A stretch of 64,000 nt of DNA, from contig NZ_LZRN01000002.1 of assembly GCF_001678675.1 (NCBI RefSeq), positions 144,658 to 208,657 on the forward strand, given 5' to 3'. The notes beneath the pieces are model-generated. The model searched no databases. It had not been told where the DNA came from and saw only the letters and a program-made list of their open reading frames with translations. Origin of the DNA: Gelidibacter algens (GTDB lineage: Bacteria > Bacteroidota > Bacteroidia > Flavobacteriales > Flavobacteriaceae). The translations under genes and the position numbers were made by a program. Positions 43,574 to 53,836 of this stretch are shown here, in pieces (positions within the stretch are counted from its first letter, which is position 1; each line of letters starts with the position of its first letter).

Positions 43574-44938
43574 ATGTACAAAAGTTTCACAACATATTTC
43601 AAACTGCAAACGCCTCCAGCACCATTGGCAGTATTTCGCATTGGTTTTGGCATCATGATGCTCATCAGTATGGTGCGTTTTTGGTTGAATGGCTGGATAG
43701 AAACGCTCTACCTTCAGCCCAAATTTCATTTTTCATATTATGGTTTTGAGTGGGTCAAGCCTATTGGCAACTATACCTATCTCATTTTTGCAGTCTGTGG
43801 TCTTTCGGCCTTTCTAGTGGCAATTGGATTAAAATATCGCTTGGCTATCATCACATTCTTTTTGAGCTTTACTTACATTGAGCTTATGGACAAAACCACC
43901 TATCTCAATCATTATTACTTCATTAGCATCCTGAGTTTCTTGATGATTTTTTTACCTGCAAACGCCTATTTTTCGGTTGACAATCTTCTCAAGCGGAAAA
44001 CCTATACTTCAATACCTAAATGGACCATCGACAGTATCAAATTGCTGATTGGCATCGTATACATTTATGCTGGTCTTGCTAAATTGAATTCGGATTGGCT
44101 TTTTAAGGCCATGCCCTTAAAAATTTGGCTGCCTTCTAAATATGATTTGCCGTTTTTAGGAAATTCCTTTATGCAACAGGAATGGTTCCATTATGCCATG
44201 AGTTGGTCTGGAATGGTGTACGATTTATGCATCCCATTTTTATTGCTCTATAAACGAACCCGCTGGTTTGCCTTCGCCTTGGTCGTTTTCTTTCATGTAT
44301 TTACACGTGTGCTATTTCCTATCGGGATGTTTCCGTTTGTCATGATTGTAGCAGCACTTATATTTTTTGATGCAGACGTGCACCAACGCATTTTGGATGG
44401 TTTTAGGTTTATTTTCAAACCATTAAGAATTAATATAGAGAAGTTCGACCTAAAAAGTTACCGTTACAAATCTCCTAAATTAGTAGTACCAGTCATCACA
44501 TTGTTTTTCGTGGTTCAATTAGTATTTCCTGTGCGCTATCTATTTTATCCCAATGAATTGTTTTGGACAGAAGAAGGCTATCGGTTTTCATGGCGTGTGA
44601 TGTTGATGGAGAAAATGGGTTACACCACGTTTAAAATTGTAGATGCTTCAACGGGACAAGGTTTTTTGGTGGATAATTCAGATTTTTTAACGCCTTTGCA
44701 AGAAAAACAAATGAGCTTCCAGCCTGATTTTATTTTGGAATATGCGCATTATTTGGGCGATCATTTTAAACGCCAAGGGCATCAAAACATTCAAGTGTAT
44801 GCCACAAGTTATGTGGCACTTAACGGCCGTTTAAGTCAGCCTTATATTGATACCACGGTGGACTTATATAAAGAAAAAGAATCATTCCGGCACAAAAGCT
44901 GGATTTTACCATTTCATTATGAGATTAAAGGATTTTAA
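43574..44938 (+). CDS. HTTM-domain vitamin K-dependent carboxylase-like membrane protein
   Basis: 454 residues with a multi-helix membrane domain (about 15-330) and an extracytoplasmic C-terminal part. The motif MDKTTYLNHYYF (K107, N112, H113) aligns by eye with the DKTSWNNHSYL region of human gamma-glutamyl carboxylase that carries the active-site Lys218. The C-terminal SYVALNGR run also matches that family. HTTM proteins are horizontally spread bacterial relatives. It overlaps the receptor gene by 20 bases. Whether it oxidises quinol, carboxylates Glu or does something else is unknown. Confidence 0.82.
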   Translation: MYKSFTTYFKLQTPPAPLAVFRIGFGIMMLISMVRFWLNGWIETLYLQPKFHFSYYGFEWVKPIGNYTYLIFAVCGLSAFLVAIGLKYRLAIITFFLSFTYIELMDKTTYLNHYYFISILSFLMIFLPANAYFSVDNLLKRKTYTSIPKWTIDSIKLLIGIVYIYAGLAKLNSDWLFKAMPLKIWLPSKYDLPFLGNSFMQQEWFHYAMSWSGMVYDLCIPFLLLYKRTRWFAFALVVFFHVFTRVLFPIGMFPFVMIVAALIFFDADVHQRILDGFRFIFKPLRINIEKFDLKSYRYKSPKLVVPVITLFFVVQLVFPVRYLFYPNELFWTEEGYRFSWRVMLMEKMGYTTFKIVDASTGQGFLVDNSDFLTPLQEKQMSFQPDFILEYAHYLGDHFKRQGHQNIQVYATSYVALNGRLSQPYIDTTVDLYKEKESFRHKSWILPFHYEIKGF

Positions 44939-47342
44939 AGTATTTTTTGTTTTGTTGATGAGTGTTTCTGCACTATCGCAAAATACCATTTCAGGAATTG
45001 TCACCAACGCACAAACCCAACAACCTGTTGCTAACGTAGAGGTTTATGATAAGCTTACAGGGTTGTTGACCAAAACAGATGCATCAGGATTTTACGAATT
45101 CCAAATCACAAAAAGTAGTTTTACGATTGTCTTTTTTTCGTATGAATTTGAAGTGAAAGAATTGCCAATTCAAGTGGACAACAACATGGTTTTAAACGTT
45201 TCCATGGATGAATTGGGAATTGCTTTGTCAGAAGTGGAAATCACAGCTAGAAAGACTAAAGTTTTTGAATTATCCCGATTAAAGGACGTGGAAGGCACCG
45301 CTATTTTTGCTGGTAAGAAAACCGAAGTGGTTTTGGTAGAGCAATCCATGGCAAACTTGGCAACTAATAACGCACGACAAATTTATAGCCAAGTGGCAGG
45401 ATTGAACATTTACCAAAATGATGATGCTGGTTTGCAGCTCAATATTGGTGGACGGGGTTTGGACCCCAATCGTACCGCAAATTTTAATACCCGACAAAAT
45501 GGTTACGATATCAGTGCTGACGTTTTGGGCTATCCCGAAAGTTACTATACGCCAGCGTCTGAAGGGTTAAAAGAAATTCAGATCATTCGCGGAGCTGCCT
45601 CGCTACAATACGGAACGCAGTTTGGCGGCTTGATTAATTTTAAGATGAAAGAACCTAATCCGAGCAAGCCCTTTGAGCTGATTACCAGAAACACTTTGGG
45701 CAGCAATGGACTATACACCAATTTTACCAGCGTCAGTGGCACAAAAAATAAGTGGAGTTATTATGGCTATTTCAACTATAAAAAAGGTGATGGCTTTCGT
45801 CCAAATTCTGAATTTGAATCCAAAAATACATATGCACACATTGGGTATCAATTTAATGATAAGACGTCACTCACAGGCGAGCTGAGCTATTTGCGCTATT
45901 TGGCACAACAAGGTGGCGGACTTACGGATCAGATGTTTGAAGAAGATCCTTACCAAAGCAACAGAGCCAGAAATTGGTTTCAGGTAGATTGGTTATTGTA
46001 CAATTTGAAATTTGATCATAAACTTTCGGAAAATACCAATTTCACTTTCAATGCCTTCGGACTGAATGCGTCCCGTTATTCACTCGGATTCAGAACCAAC
46101 CGTGTGGATCAAATCGACCCCAATACTGAACGCGATCTGATCAAAGGCGACTTTAAAAACTACGGTTTTGAAGCCAGAATACTAAGTAAATATGAAGTGT
46201 TTAATAAAGCCTCGACATTTTTATTGGGAACTAAATTTTATCGTGCCAATAATTCAGAGCAGCAAGGCCCAGGTAGCGATGGCATCGGCCCAAATTTTGA
46301 ACTTCAATCGGAGCGATTTCCCAATTATCCAAGTCAATCCAAATTTGATTTTCCCAATTTGAATGTGGCTGTTTTTGGAGAAAATATTCTTTACGTATCG
46401 GATCAATTTTCGGTCACGCCAGGTTTTCGATTTGAATACATAAAAACTCAAAGCGAAGGTTTTTATAAACGGATCAACACGGACGCCGCTGGCAATGTGA
46501 TTTTTGAGGAAGCGGTAGAAGACAACCGAGATTTTGAGCGTTCGTTTGTGTTATTGGGATTGGGGTTAAGTTATAAACCAACCACAGGATTGGAAATGTA
46601 TGGCAACCTCTCCCAAAATTACCGTTCAGTAACCTATGCTGACATCAATATCAATAATCCTGCTTTCGCCATCAATCCGAATATTACGGATGAAAAAGGA
46701 TTTACTGCAGATTTGGGGATGCGTGGTAATTTTAAAAATACAGTGTCCTATGATTTGGGTGTCTTCGGATTATTTTATAACGGTCGCATTGGATTTGTTC
46801 AAAAAGGACTTTCAGATGGTCGCGTTATCAGTGAACGTGGCAATGTCGGGGATGCCGTTTTGTACGGTGTAGAATCCTTATTCGATTTTAATCTGAAAAA
46901 AATCTTAAAACTCAATAACGATTTTAGTCTAAATTATTTTATAAACTCCTCTTTTATCTCATCAGAATATACAGCTTCTGAACAACAAAATGTGAAAGGA
47001 AATCAGGTGGAATTTGTTCCAGATGTGAATATCAAAACAGGACTGAAATTTGGCTATAAAAATCTTTTGGCCAATATCCAATATACATATCTCTCCCAAC
47101 AGTTTACAGATGCGACCAATTCACAAGCGGCAAATATCAGTGGTGTCATTGGAGAAATTCCAAATTATGATGTTATGGATGTGTCTTTGTCGTATGCTTA
47201 CAAACGCTTTAAATTGGAAACCGGAATCAATAATCTCTTGGATAACGCCTACTTTACGAGGCGTGCAACAGGTTATCCAGGACCGGGAATTATTCCTTCA
47301 GCACCTCAAAATTGGTATGCCACTCTTCAAATTAAGTTTTAA
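44919..47342 (+). CDS. TonB-dependent receptor, FecA-like
   Basis: 807 residues from the ATG at 44919 (20 bases inside the HTTM gene). Signal peptide up to about residue 20 (SALSQ), regulatory-like domain about 21-100, plug with LNIGGRGLDPNRTANFNTRQNGYDISADVLGYPESYYTP and EIQIIRGAASLQYGTQFGGLINFKMK, then the barrel ending WYATLQIKF. The plug resembles FecA-type iron(III) siderophore receptors. Last gene of the metal-acquisition locus, so the ligand is probably an iron or other metal complex. Confidence 0.92.
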   Translation: MRLKDFKVFFVLLMSVSALSQNTISGIVTNAQTQQPVANVEVYDKLTGLLTKTDASGFYEFQITKSSFTIVFFSYEFEVKELPIQVDNNMVLNVSMDELGIALSEVEITARKTKVFELSRLKDVEGTAIFAGKKTEVVLVEQSMANLATNNARQIYSQVAGLNIYQNDDAGLQLNIGGRGLDPNRTANFNTRQNGYDISADVLGYPESYYTPASEGLKEIQIIRGAASLQYGTQFGGLINFKMKEPNPSKPFELITRNTLGSNGLYTNFTSVSGTKNKWSYYGYFNYKKGDGFRPNSEFESKNTYAHIGYQFNDKTSLTGELSYLRYLAQQGGGLTDQMFEEDPYQSNRARNWFQVDWLLYNLKFDHKLSENTNFTFNAFGLNASRYSLGFRTNRVDQIDPNTERDLIKGDFKNYGFEARILSKYEVFNKASTFLLGTKFYRANNSEQQGPGSDGIGPNFELQSERFPNYPSQSKFDFPNLNVAVFGENILYVSDQFSVTPGFRFEYIKTQSEGFYKRINTDAAGNVIFEEAVEDNRDFERSFVLLGLGLSYKPTTGLEMYGNLSQNYRSVTYADININNPAFAINPNITDEKGFTADLGMRGNFKNTVSYDLGVFGLFYNGRIGFVQKGLSDGRVISERGNVGDAVLYGVESLFDFNLKKILKLNNDFSLNYFINSSFISSEYTASEQQNVKGNQVEFVPDVNIKTGLKFGYKNLLANIQYTYLSQQFTDATNSQAANISGVIGEIPNYDVMDVSLSYAYKRFKLETGINNLLDNAYFTRRATGYPGPGIIPSAPQNWYATLQIKF

Positions 47343-47456
47343 TAACGCTATCTGAGGTGACGCGTCTCTCAATATAACTATTGAAGGGATGCGGTAACCT
47401 TAACGAAGAATTCGGCTTTAATTTTTTATGCGTAAAAGTTTTCCAATTAAATTAAT

Positions 47457-47464
47457 TATCTTTG
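47457..47464 (+). promoter_or_regulatory. Probable -7 element of guaB
   Basis: TATCTTTG, 23 bases before the ATG; no clear TTG box upstream. Confidence 0.5.
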
Positions 47465-47487
47465 CACGCAATTAAACCACAATTGCA

Positions 47488-48960
47488 ATGACAGCACACG
47501 AAAGCAAAATAGTAGGTGAAGGATTGACCTATGATGACGTCCTTTTAGTCCCAGCCTTTTCTGAAGTTCTACCAAGAGAAGTCAATATCCAAACTCAATT
47601 TACTCGTAATATTAAAATTAATATTCCTATTATTTCTGCTGCTATGGATACAGTAACTGAAAGTGCGATGGCTATTGCTATGGCGCGAGAAGGTGGTATT
47701 GGGGTGTTGCATAAAAACATGAGTATTGCACAACAGGCTAATGAAGTAAGAAAGGTGAAACGTGCGGAAAGTGGCATGATTACAGATCCTGTGACCTTGC
47801 CATTAACGGCAACTGTTCTGGATGCCAAACAAAACATGGCAGAGCACAGTATTGGTGGTATTCCTATCATTGATGCTCACGGCAAATTGAAAGGTATTGT
47901 CACCAATCGTGATTTACGCTTTGAAAAAGACAGCTCACGCCCAATTGTGGAGGTCATGACCAAAGAAAATTTGGTTACCGCCCCGGTTGGCACGTCTTTG
48001 CAAGATGCTGAAGGTATTCTCCAAAAAAACAAAATTGAAAAACTGCTTATTGTTGACGAGAATTATAATCTGGCCGGTTTAATCACCTTTAGAGATATTA
48101 CAAAATTGACTACAAAACCCATTTCCAATAAAGATACGTATGGTAGATTACGTGTGGCAGCTGCCATTGGTGTAACTGCTGATGCGGTTGATAGAACAGA
48201 AGCTCTGGTGAAGTCAGGGGTTGATGCGGTAATTATTGATACCGCTCACGGACATACCAAAGGAGTGGTAACCATTTTGAAAGCCATCAAGCAACAATTT
48301 CCTAACCTCGAAGTTGTGGTAGGCAATATTGCAACCGCTGAAGCTGCAAAGTATCTGGTTGAAGCTGGTGCTGATGCCATTAAAGTAGGGATCGGACCTG
48401 GTTCTATCTGTACAACCCGTGTGGTTGCTGGCGTAGGATACCCTCAGTTTTCTGCGGTGTTGGAAGTTGCGGCAGCCATTAAAGGGTCTGGTGTTCCAGT
48501 AATTGCTGATGGAGGTATTCGTTATACTGGCGATATCCCTAAAGCGATAGCTGCTGGTGCCGATACCGTCATGTTGGGCTCTTTATTGGCAGGAACTAAA
48601 GAATCTCCAGGGGAAACCGTCATTTACGAAGGGCGGAAATTTAAAACCTATAGGGGGATGGGTTCTGTAGACGCCATGAAAGAGGGGAGTAAGGACCGCT
48701 ATTTTCAGGATGTTGAAGATGATATCAAAAAGCTGGTACCAGAAGGTATCGTAGGGCGTGTGCCTTACAAAGGGGACCTCTTTGAAAGCGTCCACCAATT
48801 TGTTGGAGGTTTGCGTGCTGGTATGGGATATTGTGGCGCTAAAGACATTGAAACGCTTAAGGAGACCGGACGCTTTGTGAAAATCACCTCTTCAGGAATC
48901 AATGAAAGCCATCCACATGATGTGACCATTACTCAAGAATCGCCTAACTACTCGCGGTAA
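47488..48960 (+). CDS. guaB: IMP dehydrogenase
   Basis: 490 residues, full length. Catalytic loop [15 protein letters not shown] with Cys308, a CBS-domain pair at about 97-210, the NAD/IMP site [24 protein letters not shown] and the flap region YRGMGS. It converts IMP to XMP, the first committed step to GMP. A -7 promoter element precedes it and a strong bidirectional terminator follows. Confidence 0.97.
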   Translation: MTAHESKIVGEGLTYDDVLLVPAFSEVLPREVNIQTQFTRNIKINIPIISAAMDTVTESAMAIAMAREGGIGVLHKNMSIAQQANEVRKVKRAESGMITDPVTLPLTATVLDAKQNMAEHSIGGIPIIDAHGKLKGIVTNRDLRFEKDSSRPIVEVMTKENLVTAPVGTSLQDAEGILQKNKIEKLLIVDENYNLAGLITFRDITKLTTKPISNKDTYGRLRVAAAIGVTADAVDRTEALVKSGVDAVIIDTAHGHTKGVVTILKAIKQQFPNLEVVVGNIATAEAAKYLVEAGADAIKVGIGPGSICTTRVVAGVGYPQFSAVLEVAAAIKGSGVPVIADGGIRYTGDIPKAIAAGADTVMLGSLLAGTKESPGETVIYEGRKFKTYRGMGSVDAMKEGSKDRYFQDVEDDIKKLVPEGIVGRVPYKGDLFESVHQFVGGLRAGMGYCGAKDIETLKETGRFVKITSSGINESHPHDVTITQESPNYSR

Positions 48961-48995
48961 ATGATTTTAAATTCTGAAGCAGAATTGTTATACAC

Positions 48996-49027
48996 AAAAA
49001 CACGACTTTATTTAGTCGTGTTTTTTT
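48996..49027 (+). terminator. Intrinsic terminator of guaB
   Basis: Stem CACGACT / AGTCGTG around TTATTT, with A-run before and T-run after, so it can serve both strands. Confidence 0.88.
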
Positions 49028-49068
49028 ATGGATTATGGTTAAGGGTTCTTGTGGGCTAATGTTTGCTG

Positions 49069-49572
49069 TTACGGGTAAACAATGGCCATCACTTCAAAAG
49101 TCCGATCTTCTGTAGCCAGTTTCAATAGGGCTGTATCGCCCACATGTTTATCGGTCAATAACTTTGCAATGGGCGAAATAAATGAGATTTTCCCCTTAGC
49201 AATATCGGCTTCATCAACGCCAACAATTTGATACTTCTGGATTTTATTATCATTTCCAATTTTTAAACTTACCAAGGCTCCAAATCGGACTTCATCTTGT
49301 GGCTGCATGCTAAGGTCCACTATTTTTGCGGTAGCAATGCGGTTATTCAACAGTTGTAATTTGGCATTGATATAATTGGTGGAGATCCGTTTTTCAGTTT
49401 CGTTGGTCATTGGCAAGTCATCCCGTTCAGAAATTAACAATTCCTTTTCAGCCAAGAGTTGGTCCATGCCAAATTGGGTCACATAGTTAATGGTGCCCTC
49501 TGGCAAATCAGCTCTTGGGGGTACGATTGGAACTTCTTCCTGATCATCTTCTTTGACGAATCCTCTGCTCAT
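49069..49572 (-). CDS. GreA/GreB-family transcription elongation factor
   Basis: 167 residues. The N-terminal coiled-coil (about 35-85) contains the acidic tip ERDDLPMTNE, and the C-terminal FKBP-like domain begins near VRFGALVSL with ISFISPIAKLLTDKHVGD, typical of Gre factors. Gre proteins rescue backtracked RNA polymerase by RNA cleavage. The first 30 residues are an acidic extension (EDDQEEVPIVPPRADLP). This Bacteroidota paralogue is closer to GreB than to the canonical GreA. Confidence 0.88.
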   Translation of the reverse strand: MSRGFVKEDDQEEVPIVPPRADLPEGTINYVTQFGMDQLLAEKELLISERDDLPMTNETEKRISTNYINAKLQLLNNRIATAKIVDLSMQPQDEVRFGALVSLKIGNDNKIQKYQIVGVDEADIAKGKISFISPIAKLLTDKHVGDTALLKLATEDRTFEVMAIVYP

Positions 49573-50102
49573 AATTCACTTAATTTTATTTATGATAATA
49601 ACGCTGCTCCTAAAATTAAAATAAGTTCGCAAATGCAATACGTTTAGGTCAGTGCCCGTCGGTATTTAAAAGGATAATGCGATTCTTTTTAATAATTGAA
49701 ATTCATTCTAATATACTGAAATAAATTAAGAATGAAAAGGCAATCGCTATCCTACTGATATATCACAAGGCCTTGAATAATTTTTTAATTCTCAGATACT
49801 ATAGTATTCAAGAGTTGTCATTTAAAAAAGGACCATAGGATGCTCATAAATGACATAGACTGTATATTAGTAAACTCTTGAAGTGTCTGCAGAGAATAGT
49901 TACAGAAACAATCATTATAATTGAAATAAAAAAGAAGGTTGAAAAGAACATTGGAATTATAAGCAGTTCTAATTAGGGGAAGCCTATACAATTAAATCTG
50001 ATCATGTTAAGATAAAAGAAAGAGTTTGATCTCGTCCATCTGGACATGATCAAACTCTTTTTTAGATTTATAAATTAAATGAAGTGTTACAATTTTATCA
50101 CA
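49573..50102. other. Gene-free region between Gre factor and metalloprotease
   Basis: About 530 bases. It holds a strong terminator at 50018-50063 near its right end. Elsewhere only AT-rich DNA; an octamer CAAGAGTT near 49810 and its complement near 49876 are far apart and weak. Confidence 0.5.
50018..50063. terminator. Bidirectional terminator after the M8-like protease gene
   Basis: Long stem AAAGAGTTTGATC (50018-50031 region) with GATCAAACTCTTT, with an inner GTCC/GGAC helix, flanked by T-runs on both strands. 40 bases from the protease stop. Confidence 0.85.
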
Positions 50103-51113
50103 TTACTCGTTAGTGGATACGACACCAATAGGCTCCAAAATAACTTCCATTTCTGCAATATTTATACCTTGATCTGATCTGCTTGCTGCAAGTTCATTGA
50201 TATCAACTCCAGGTGTTCCTTTTGGTAAATCATATTGTTCTCCAACCATCGCACTGCCATACCCAAGATCTCTTAATGAACCGGCTGTGATACGACTTAG
50301 CGGATTCTCGCCTAAATTAATAAAGCCTGTCATCAGTTCATTACGAAGCAAAGATTCACGCCAATGTGATAACCTAGTACCTGGGCCTCCCATATTTTCA
50401 ATAGGAAGCTCATTTAGTCCACCCTCAGCGTTCCAATGAATGTTCGCAAACTTTCCAGTAAAATATGGATTGCTATTGGGTCCTTGACGCAACATTCTGT
50501 TAAAGTTCCATAAGGTTCCAATACCTAAAACGTGGCCCATTTCGTGTACGATCACATCTTCAAATAGATCCAATTCATCTAGAAAATCGAGATCATCCAC
50601 ATCAAAAAACATCACACCACTCAATGTTAAGTTATCACTATTACGAACAAAGCGAGGTCCTGCTTGGCCAAGAATTCTACCAGGGCCATCAATTGGCGCA
50701 ATGACTACTTCAATCACGATATCATCAACGGTGCCTTCAATAGCGGGGACACCTATAAAGGCGGAAGGAAGAGTCCCGGTAAATGACGGAACATCTTTTA
50801 TAATAATTCGCTCCCATCGTGCTGCGGCAGATTCAAACACATCAAGTTGCCTAGGTGTCAAATCAACTAAATATCTAAATGTGATATTAAACCGTCCACG
50901 GTCATTTCCAGCTGCATTTGAGGCTCTATTAAATTCTTCTTCAGAGCTACTTGATGTGCCATCAATGCGTATCAGTTCGCTCTCAGCAGGGGCCAAGGTA
51001 AACGCAAGGTCGGCCTTGGTGTCAGGAACTGAGGCGTCAGTTTCGATGGTGTCATCAGTGCAGGAAATGAACAACAACGAACACAAGATGCTTCCGAAAG
51101 TTAAAAGCCGCAT
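50103..51113 (-). CDS. Leishmanolysin-like (M8) metalloprotease lipoprotein
   Basis: 336 residues from the ATG at 51113, chosen because it gives a lipoprotein signal (LLFISC). An in-frame ATG at 51218 adds 35 polar residues ahead of it. The zinc motif HEMGHVLGIGTLW is followed by a far-downstream SHWRESLLRNELMTGFINLGENPLSRITAGSLRDLGY, which holds the third His and the Met-turn of bacterial leishmanolysin relatives. Likely a cell-surface or secreted protease. No partner genes are obvious. Confidence 0.82.
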   Translation of the reverse strand: MRLLTFGSILCSLLFISCTDDTIETDASVPDTKADLAFTLAPAESELIRIDGTSSSSEEEFNRASNAAGNDRGRFNITFRYLVDLTPRQLDVFESAAARWERIIIKDVPSFTGTLPSAFIGVPAIEGTVDDIVIEVVIAPIDGPGRILGQAGPRFVRNSDNLTLSGVMFFDVDDLDFLDELDLFEDVIVHEMGHVLGIGTLWNFNRMLRQGPNSNPYFTGKFANIHWNAEGGLNELPIENMGGPGTRLSHWRESLLRNELMTGFINLGENPLSRITAGSLRDLGYGSAMVGEQYDLPKGTPGVDINELAASRSDQGINIAEMEVILEPIGVVSTNE

Positions 51114-51456
51114 AAAGTGGCTCTTTTTCTGGGGAGTAGGTGTGGAATGGATCAAAGTAGGATTGATTAATGTTTCAACAATTTTGGAGCTCGCATTTTC
51201 ATAATGAGGGTTTTTCATAATTAATTGTTATTAGATTATAATTAAAATACATGACCTGTTGCAAAAGGCAATAGAGTTCAATTTTCTGTTTGCTAAATAT
51301 AACTTAAAAAAAGAAAGATTGAAATTATAATTTTTATAATGAATTGAATGACAAAGTAATAGGCTATGATCTCAATTTCTTCAACCCTAATGCCTTTGGG
51401 TATCCATTTGCAGGCCTCGCTTTGTTAGAGCAGCTTAAAATTAGGTCGCACTCAAG

Positions 51457-52434
51457 TTATGACTCCATGGTCAATAAAATCTTCCCAATATGCTTGCTGC
51501 TTTCCATGAGCTTATGCGCTTCTGCAGCGTCTTCAAGTTGAAATTTTTTGTAAATAATAGGGTGAATTTTTTCAGATTGGAATAATGGCCAAATCGTTTT
51601 CTCCACGTCCTGCGCAATCTGGGTTTTCACGGCAGCAGATTGCGGCTTTAGAAAGCTTCCCGTCAAGATCAGGTTTTTACTCATTATGGTGCGTAAATCA
51701 ATAGTTACGTCAGTACTCTTCATGCCGTTAATATTAATTAGGCGTCCTTTATTATTCAGAATATCGAGATTTTTTTGAGTGTAATCTCCTCCAACCATAT
51801 CTAAAATGACATCTATTTTTTCATCTTTAAAGACCTCTTCAAAAGTTTCCTTTTTGTAGTTTATTGCTTTGCCAAGATTCATCTTGTTAAGAAACTCAAT
51901 TTTTTTATCAGTGCCAGCGGTCGTGTAGATTGTAGAGCCCAAAGCTTTGGCCATTTGTAAACCCATCGTGCCAATGCCACTGGTGCCACCGTGAATCAGT
52001 AATTTTTCATTGGGCTGAAGTTTCCCCAAATGGAATACGTTGAACCAAACCGTAAACACAGTTTCAGGAATTGCCGCAGCGTCAGTCAAACTTATACCCT
52101 CAGGAACGGGAAGACAGTGCGTACTTTCAACAGCAACATATTCAGCATAGCCCCCGCTTGCAATAAGCGCACAGACTTTATCACCAATTTTTTTGTCGTT
52201 TACATGCGCCCCAATTTCGGTGATTATACCAGAAACTTCCAACCCGGGGATCACCGTCTCATTTGACCCTTTGCCATAGGCAGACATATTTTTACGGGTG
52301 ATAACGTCGCTACGGTTGACGCCTGCAGCTTTCACTTTTATTAAAACTTGGTTCTTTTCAAGTGTTGGCTTTGGGGTTTCCTGTAATTGTAATACTTCTG
52401 GGCCTCCGGATGTGGTGATATGAATTGCTTTCAT
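51457..52434 (-). CDS. NADPH:quinone oxidoreductase (zinc-independent MDR family)
   Basis: 325 residues from the ATG at 52434; an upstream TTG is a weaker start. The N-terminal GroES-like part MKAIHITTSGGPEVLQLQETPKP and the Rossmann motif LLIHGGTSGIGTMGLQMAKALG place it with zeta-crystallin/PIG3-type quinone reductases, medium-chain dehydrogenases lacking catalytic zinc. They reduce quinones or enones with NADPH. Monocistronic. Confidence 0.9.
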   Translation of the reverse strand: MKAIHITTSGGPEVLQLQETPKPTLEKNQVLIKVKAAGVNRSDVITRKNMSAYGKGSNETVIPGLEVSGIITEIGAHVNDKKIGDKVCALIASGGYAEYVAVESTHCLPVPEGISLTDAAAIPETVFTVWFNVFHLGKLQPNEKLLIHGGTSGIGTMGLQMAKALGSTIYTTAGTDKKIEFLNKMNLGKAINYKKETFEEVFKDEKIDVILDMVGGDYTQKNLDILNNKGRLININGMKSTDVTIDLRTIMSKNLILTGSFLKPQSAAVKTQIAQDVEKTIWPLFQSEKIHPIIYKKFQLEDAAEAHKLMESSKHIGKILLTMES

Positions 52435-52750
52435 ATTAATGTTTTTTCTGTAAGCCTTAAGAAACAAAATATTTTGTAGCTCTATTATAAAAAAAACATA
52501 AGGTTTTGAAATTTATCGTATTCCAATCCTTTCTTTGCCATTAGTTAGGGAGTGTTAATGCACTGTTGATTTCGAAAAGAAATTCATAACGAAAAGAAGA
52601 AACAACCTGTATAAGTCACTATGGTTAAAATTGTCGGGATGGCTGAACATCTCTAAAAAAAGCTCCAATTCCGTCAGTTCGTCTTCTAGTCATGAGATTA
52701 TCTTATGGTAATATGTTGTTTGAACTTCCTTTTTTTTGCAACACACAATC

Positions 52751-53836
52751 TTATTCTGTAGCAACAGCAGGCCGATCACCTTCTTCTTCAATCCCATCTG
52801 CAATCATTTCTTCTACTTCTTCCTTTTCGCCGGCTTCCAGTGTTTCTACTTCTTCTTCCTGGATATCCTCGTTTTTGTCGATAAAAAAACTACAGAAAAG
52901 CGGTAAATGGTCGCTTCCAATAGCGCGCAGCGTCTTAAAATCTTGAATAAAAATATCTGTAGAATGGAAAAAAAGATCAATAGGAAAGCTTAGCAATCGG
53001 TATTTGGCGTGAAATGTAGAAACAAATCCGCGGCCGATTCTCGGATCAATTAATTCTGAAGTTTTTCTAAATAAAATTGACGATTTTGCCCAAGCAACAT
53101 TATTAAAGTCGCCAACAACGATGACTGGTCCCTTGGTTTCTATAACCTTCTTGCCTAAAGAAAGCAACTCTCCGTCACGTTCTCTTGAGGTGTCCTCTTC
53201 GGTAGGGCTTGGCGGCGGTGGATGGACCCCAAAAAAGGTAAAAGGAATTCCATTTTCAGTGAACAGAGCGGCCTCAATACTTGGCAAATCGTCTGCAATA
53301 AAGTAGTTAACCTTCAGGGATTTTACGTTTAGTTTGGTGTAAAAATGAATGCCATAGGTGTTTTCTAAAGCTACTTTTTTGAAGTTGGGATAGTCGCCTT
53401 CAATTTCAGTGAGGGCATCTTCCCAAGCCTGATTGGATTCCATGGTAAGTAAGATATCAGGTTTGACTTCCATAACCAAATTTAACAACTCATCATACCG
53501 ATCATTAAATTGGTAAACATTTACTGATAGTATAGAAATGGTCTGGGCATTCTTCGGGATTTGGGTTTTTTTATTTTTGCTGTATAAGGTGGTATACGGA
53601 ATTAAGATAATGAGGTGGTTAATTAAAAGCCCTGAATGCACGAGTACGGTGCTCCAAAAAAATGCTGTTCTATCTTCTATAAATACAAGTCCTATGGCTA
53701 GGGTGATCAATTGAAGAAACATTATTTGGATCCGTCCAAACTCCCAAACCCGAAACATCCAATGCTGATGCGTTATAAATGGTAATGTGGAAACTAAGAT
53801 GAACAGTCCCGATAGTAGATAATAGGTTAGTAGCAT
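52751..53836 (-). CDS. Membrane-anchored EEP-family protein, paralogue of 18687-19760
   Basis: 361 residues. Three hydrophobic helices (about 1-90), then the EEP domain with LSVNVYQFNDRYDEL, LLTMESNQAWED, GVHPPPPSP, VVGDFNNVAWAKSS and the closing GSDHLP. The order and spacing match the paralogue at 18687, and the shared phrase GRGF.STF is kept. The distinguishing feature is a C-terminal Glu-rich tail (about 25 acidic residues in the last 50). Substrate unknown. Confidence 0.88.
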   Translation of the reverse strand: MLLTYYLLSGLFILVSTLPFITHQHWMFRVWEFGRIQIMFLQLITLAIGLVFIEDRTAFFWSTVLVHSGLLINHLIILIPYTTLYSKNKKTQIPKNAQTISILSVNVYQFNDRYDELLNLVMEVKPDILLTMESNQAWEDALTEIEGDYPNFKKVALENTYGIHFYTKLNVKSLKVNYFIADDLPSIEAALFTENGIPFTFFGVHPPPPSPTEEDTSRERDGELLSLGKKVIETKGPVIVVGDFNNVAWAKSSILFRKTSELIDPRIGRGFVSTFHAKYRLLSFPIDLFFHSTDIFIQDFKTLRAIGSDHLPLFCSFFIDKNEDIQEEEVETLEAGEKEEVEEMIADGIEEEGDRPAVATE

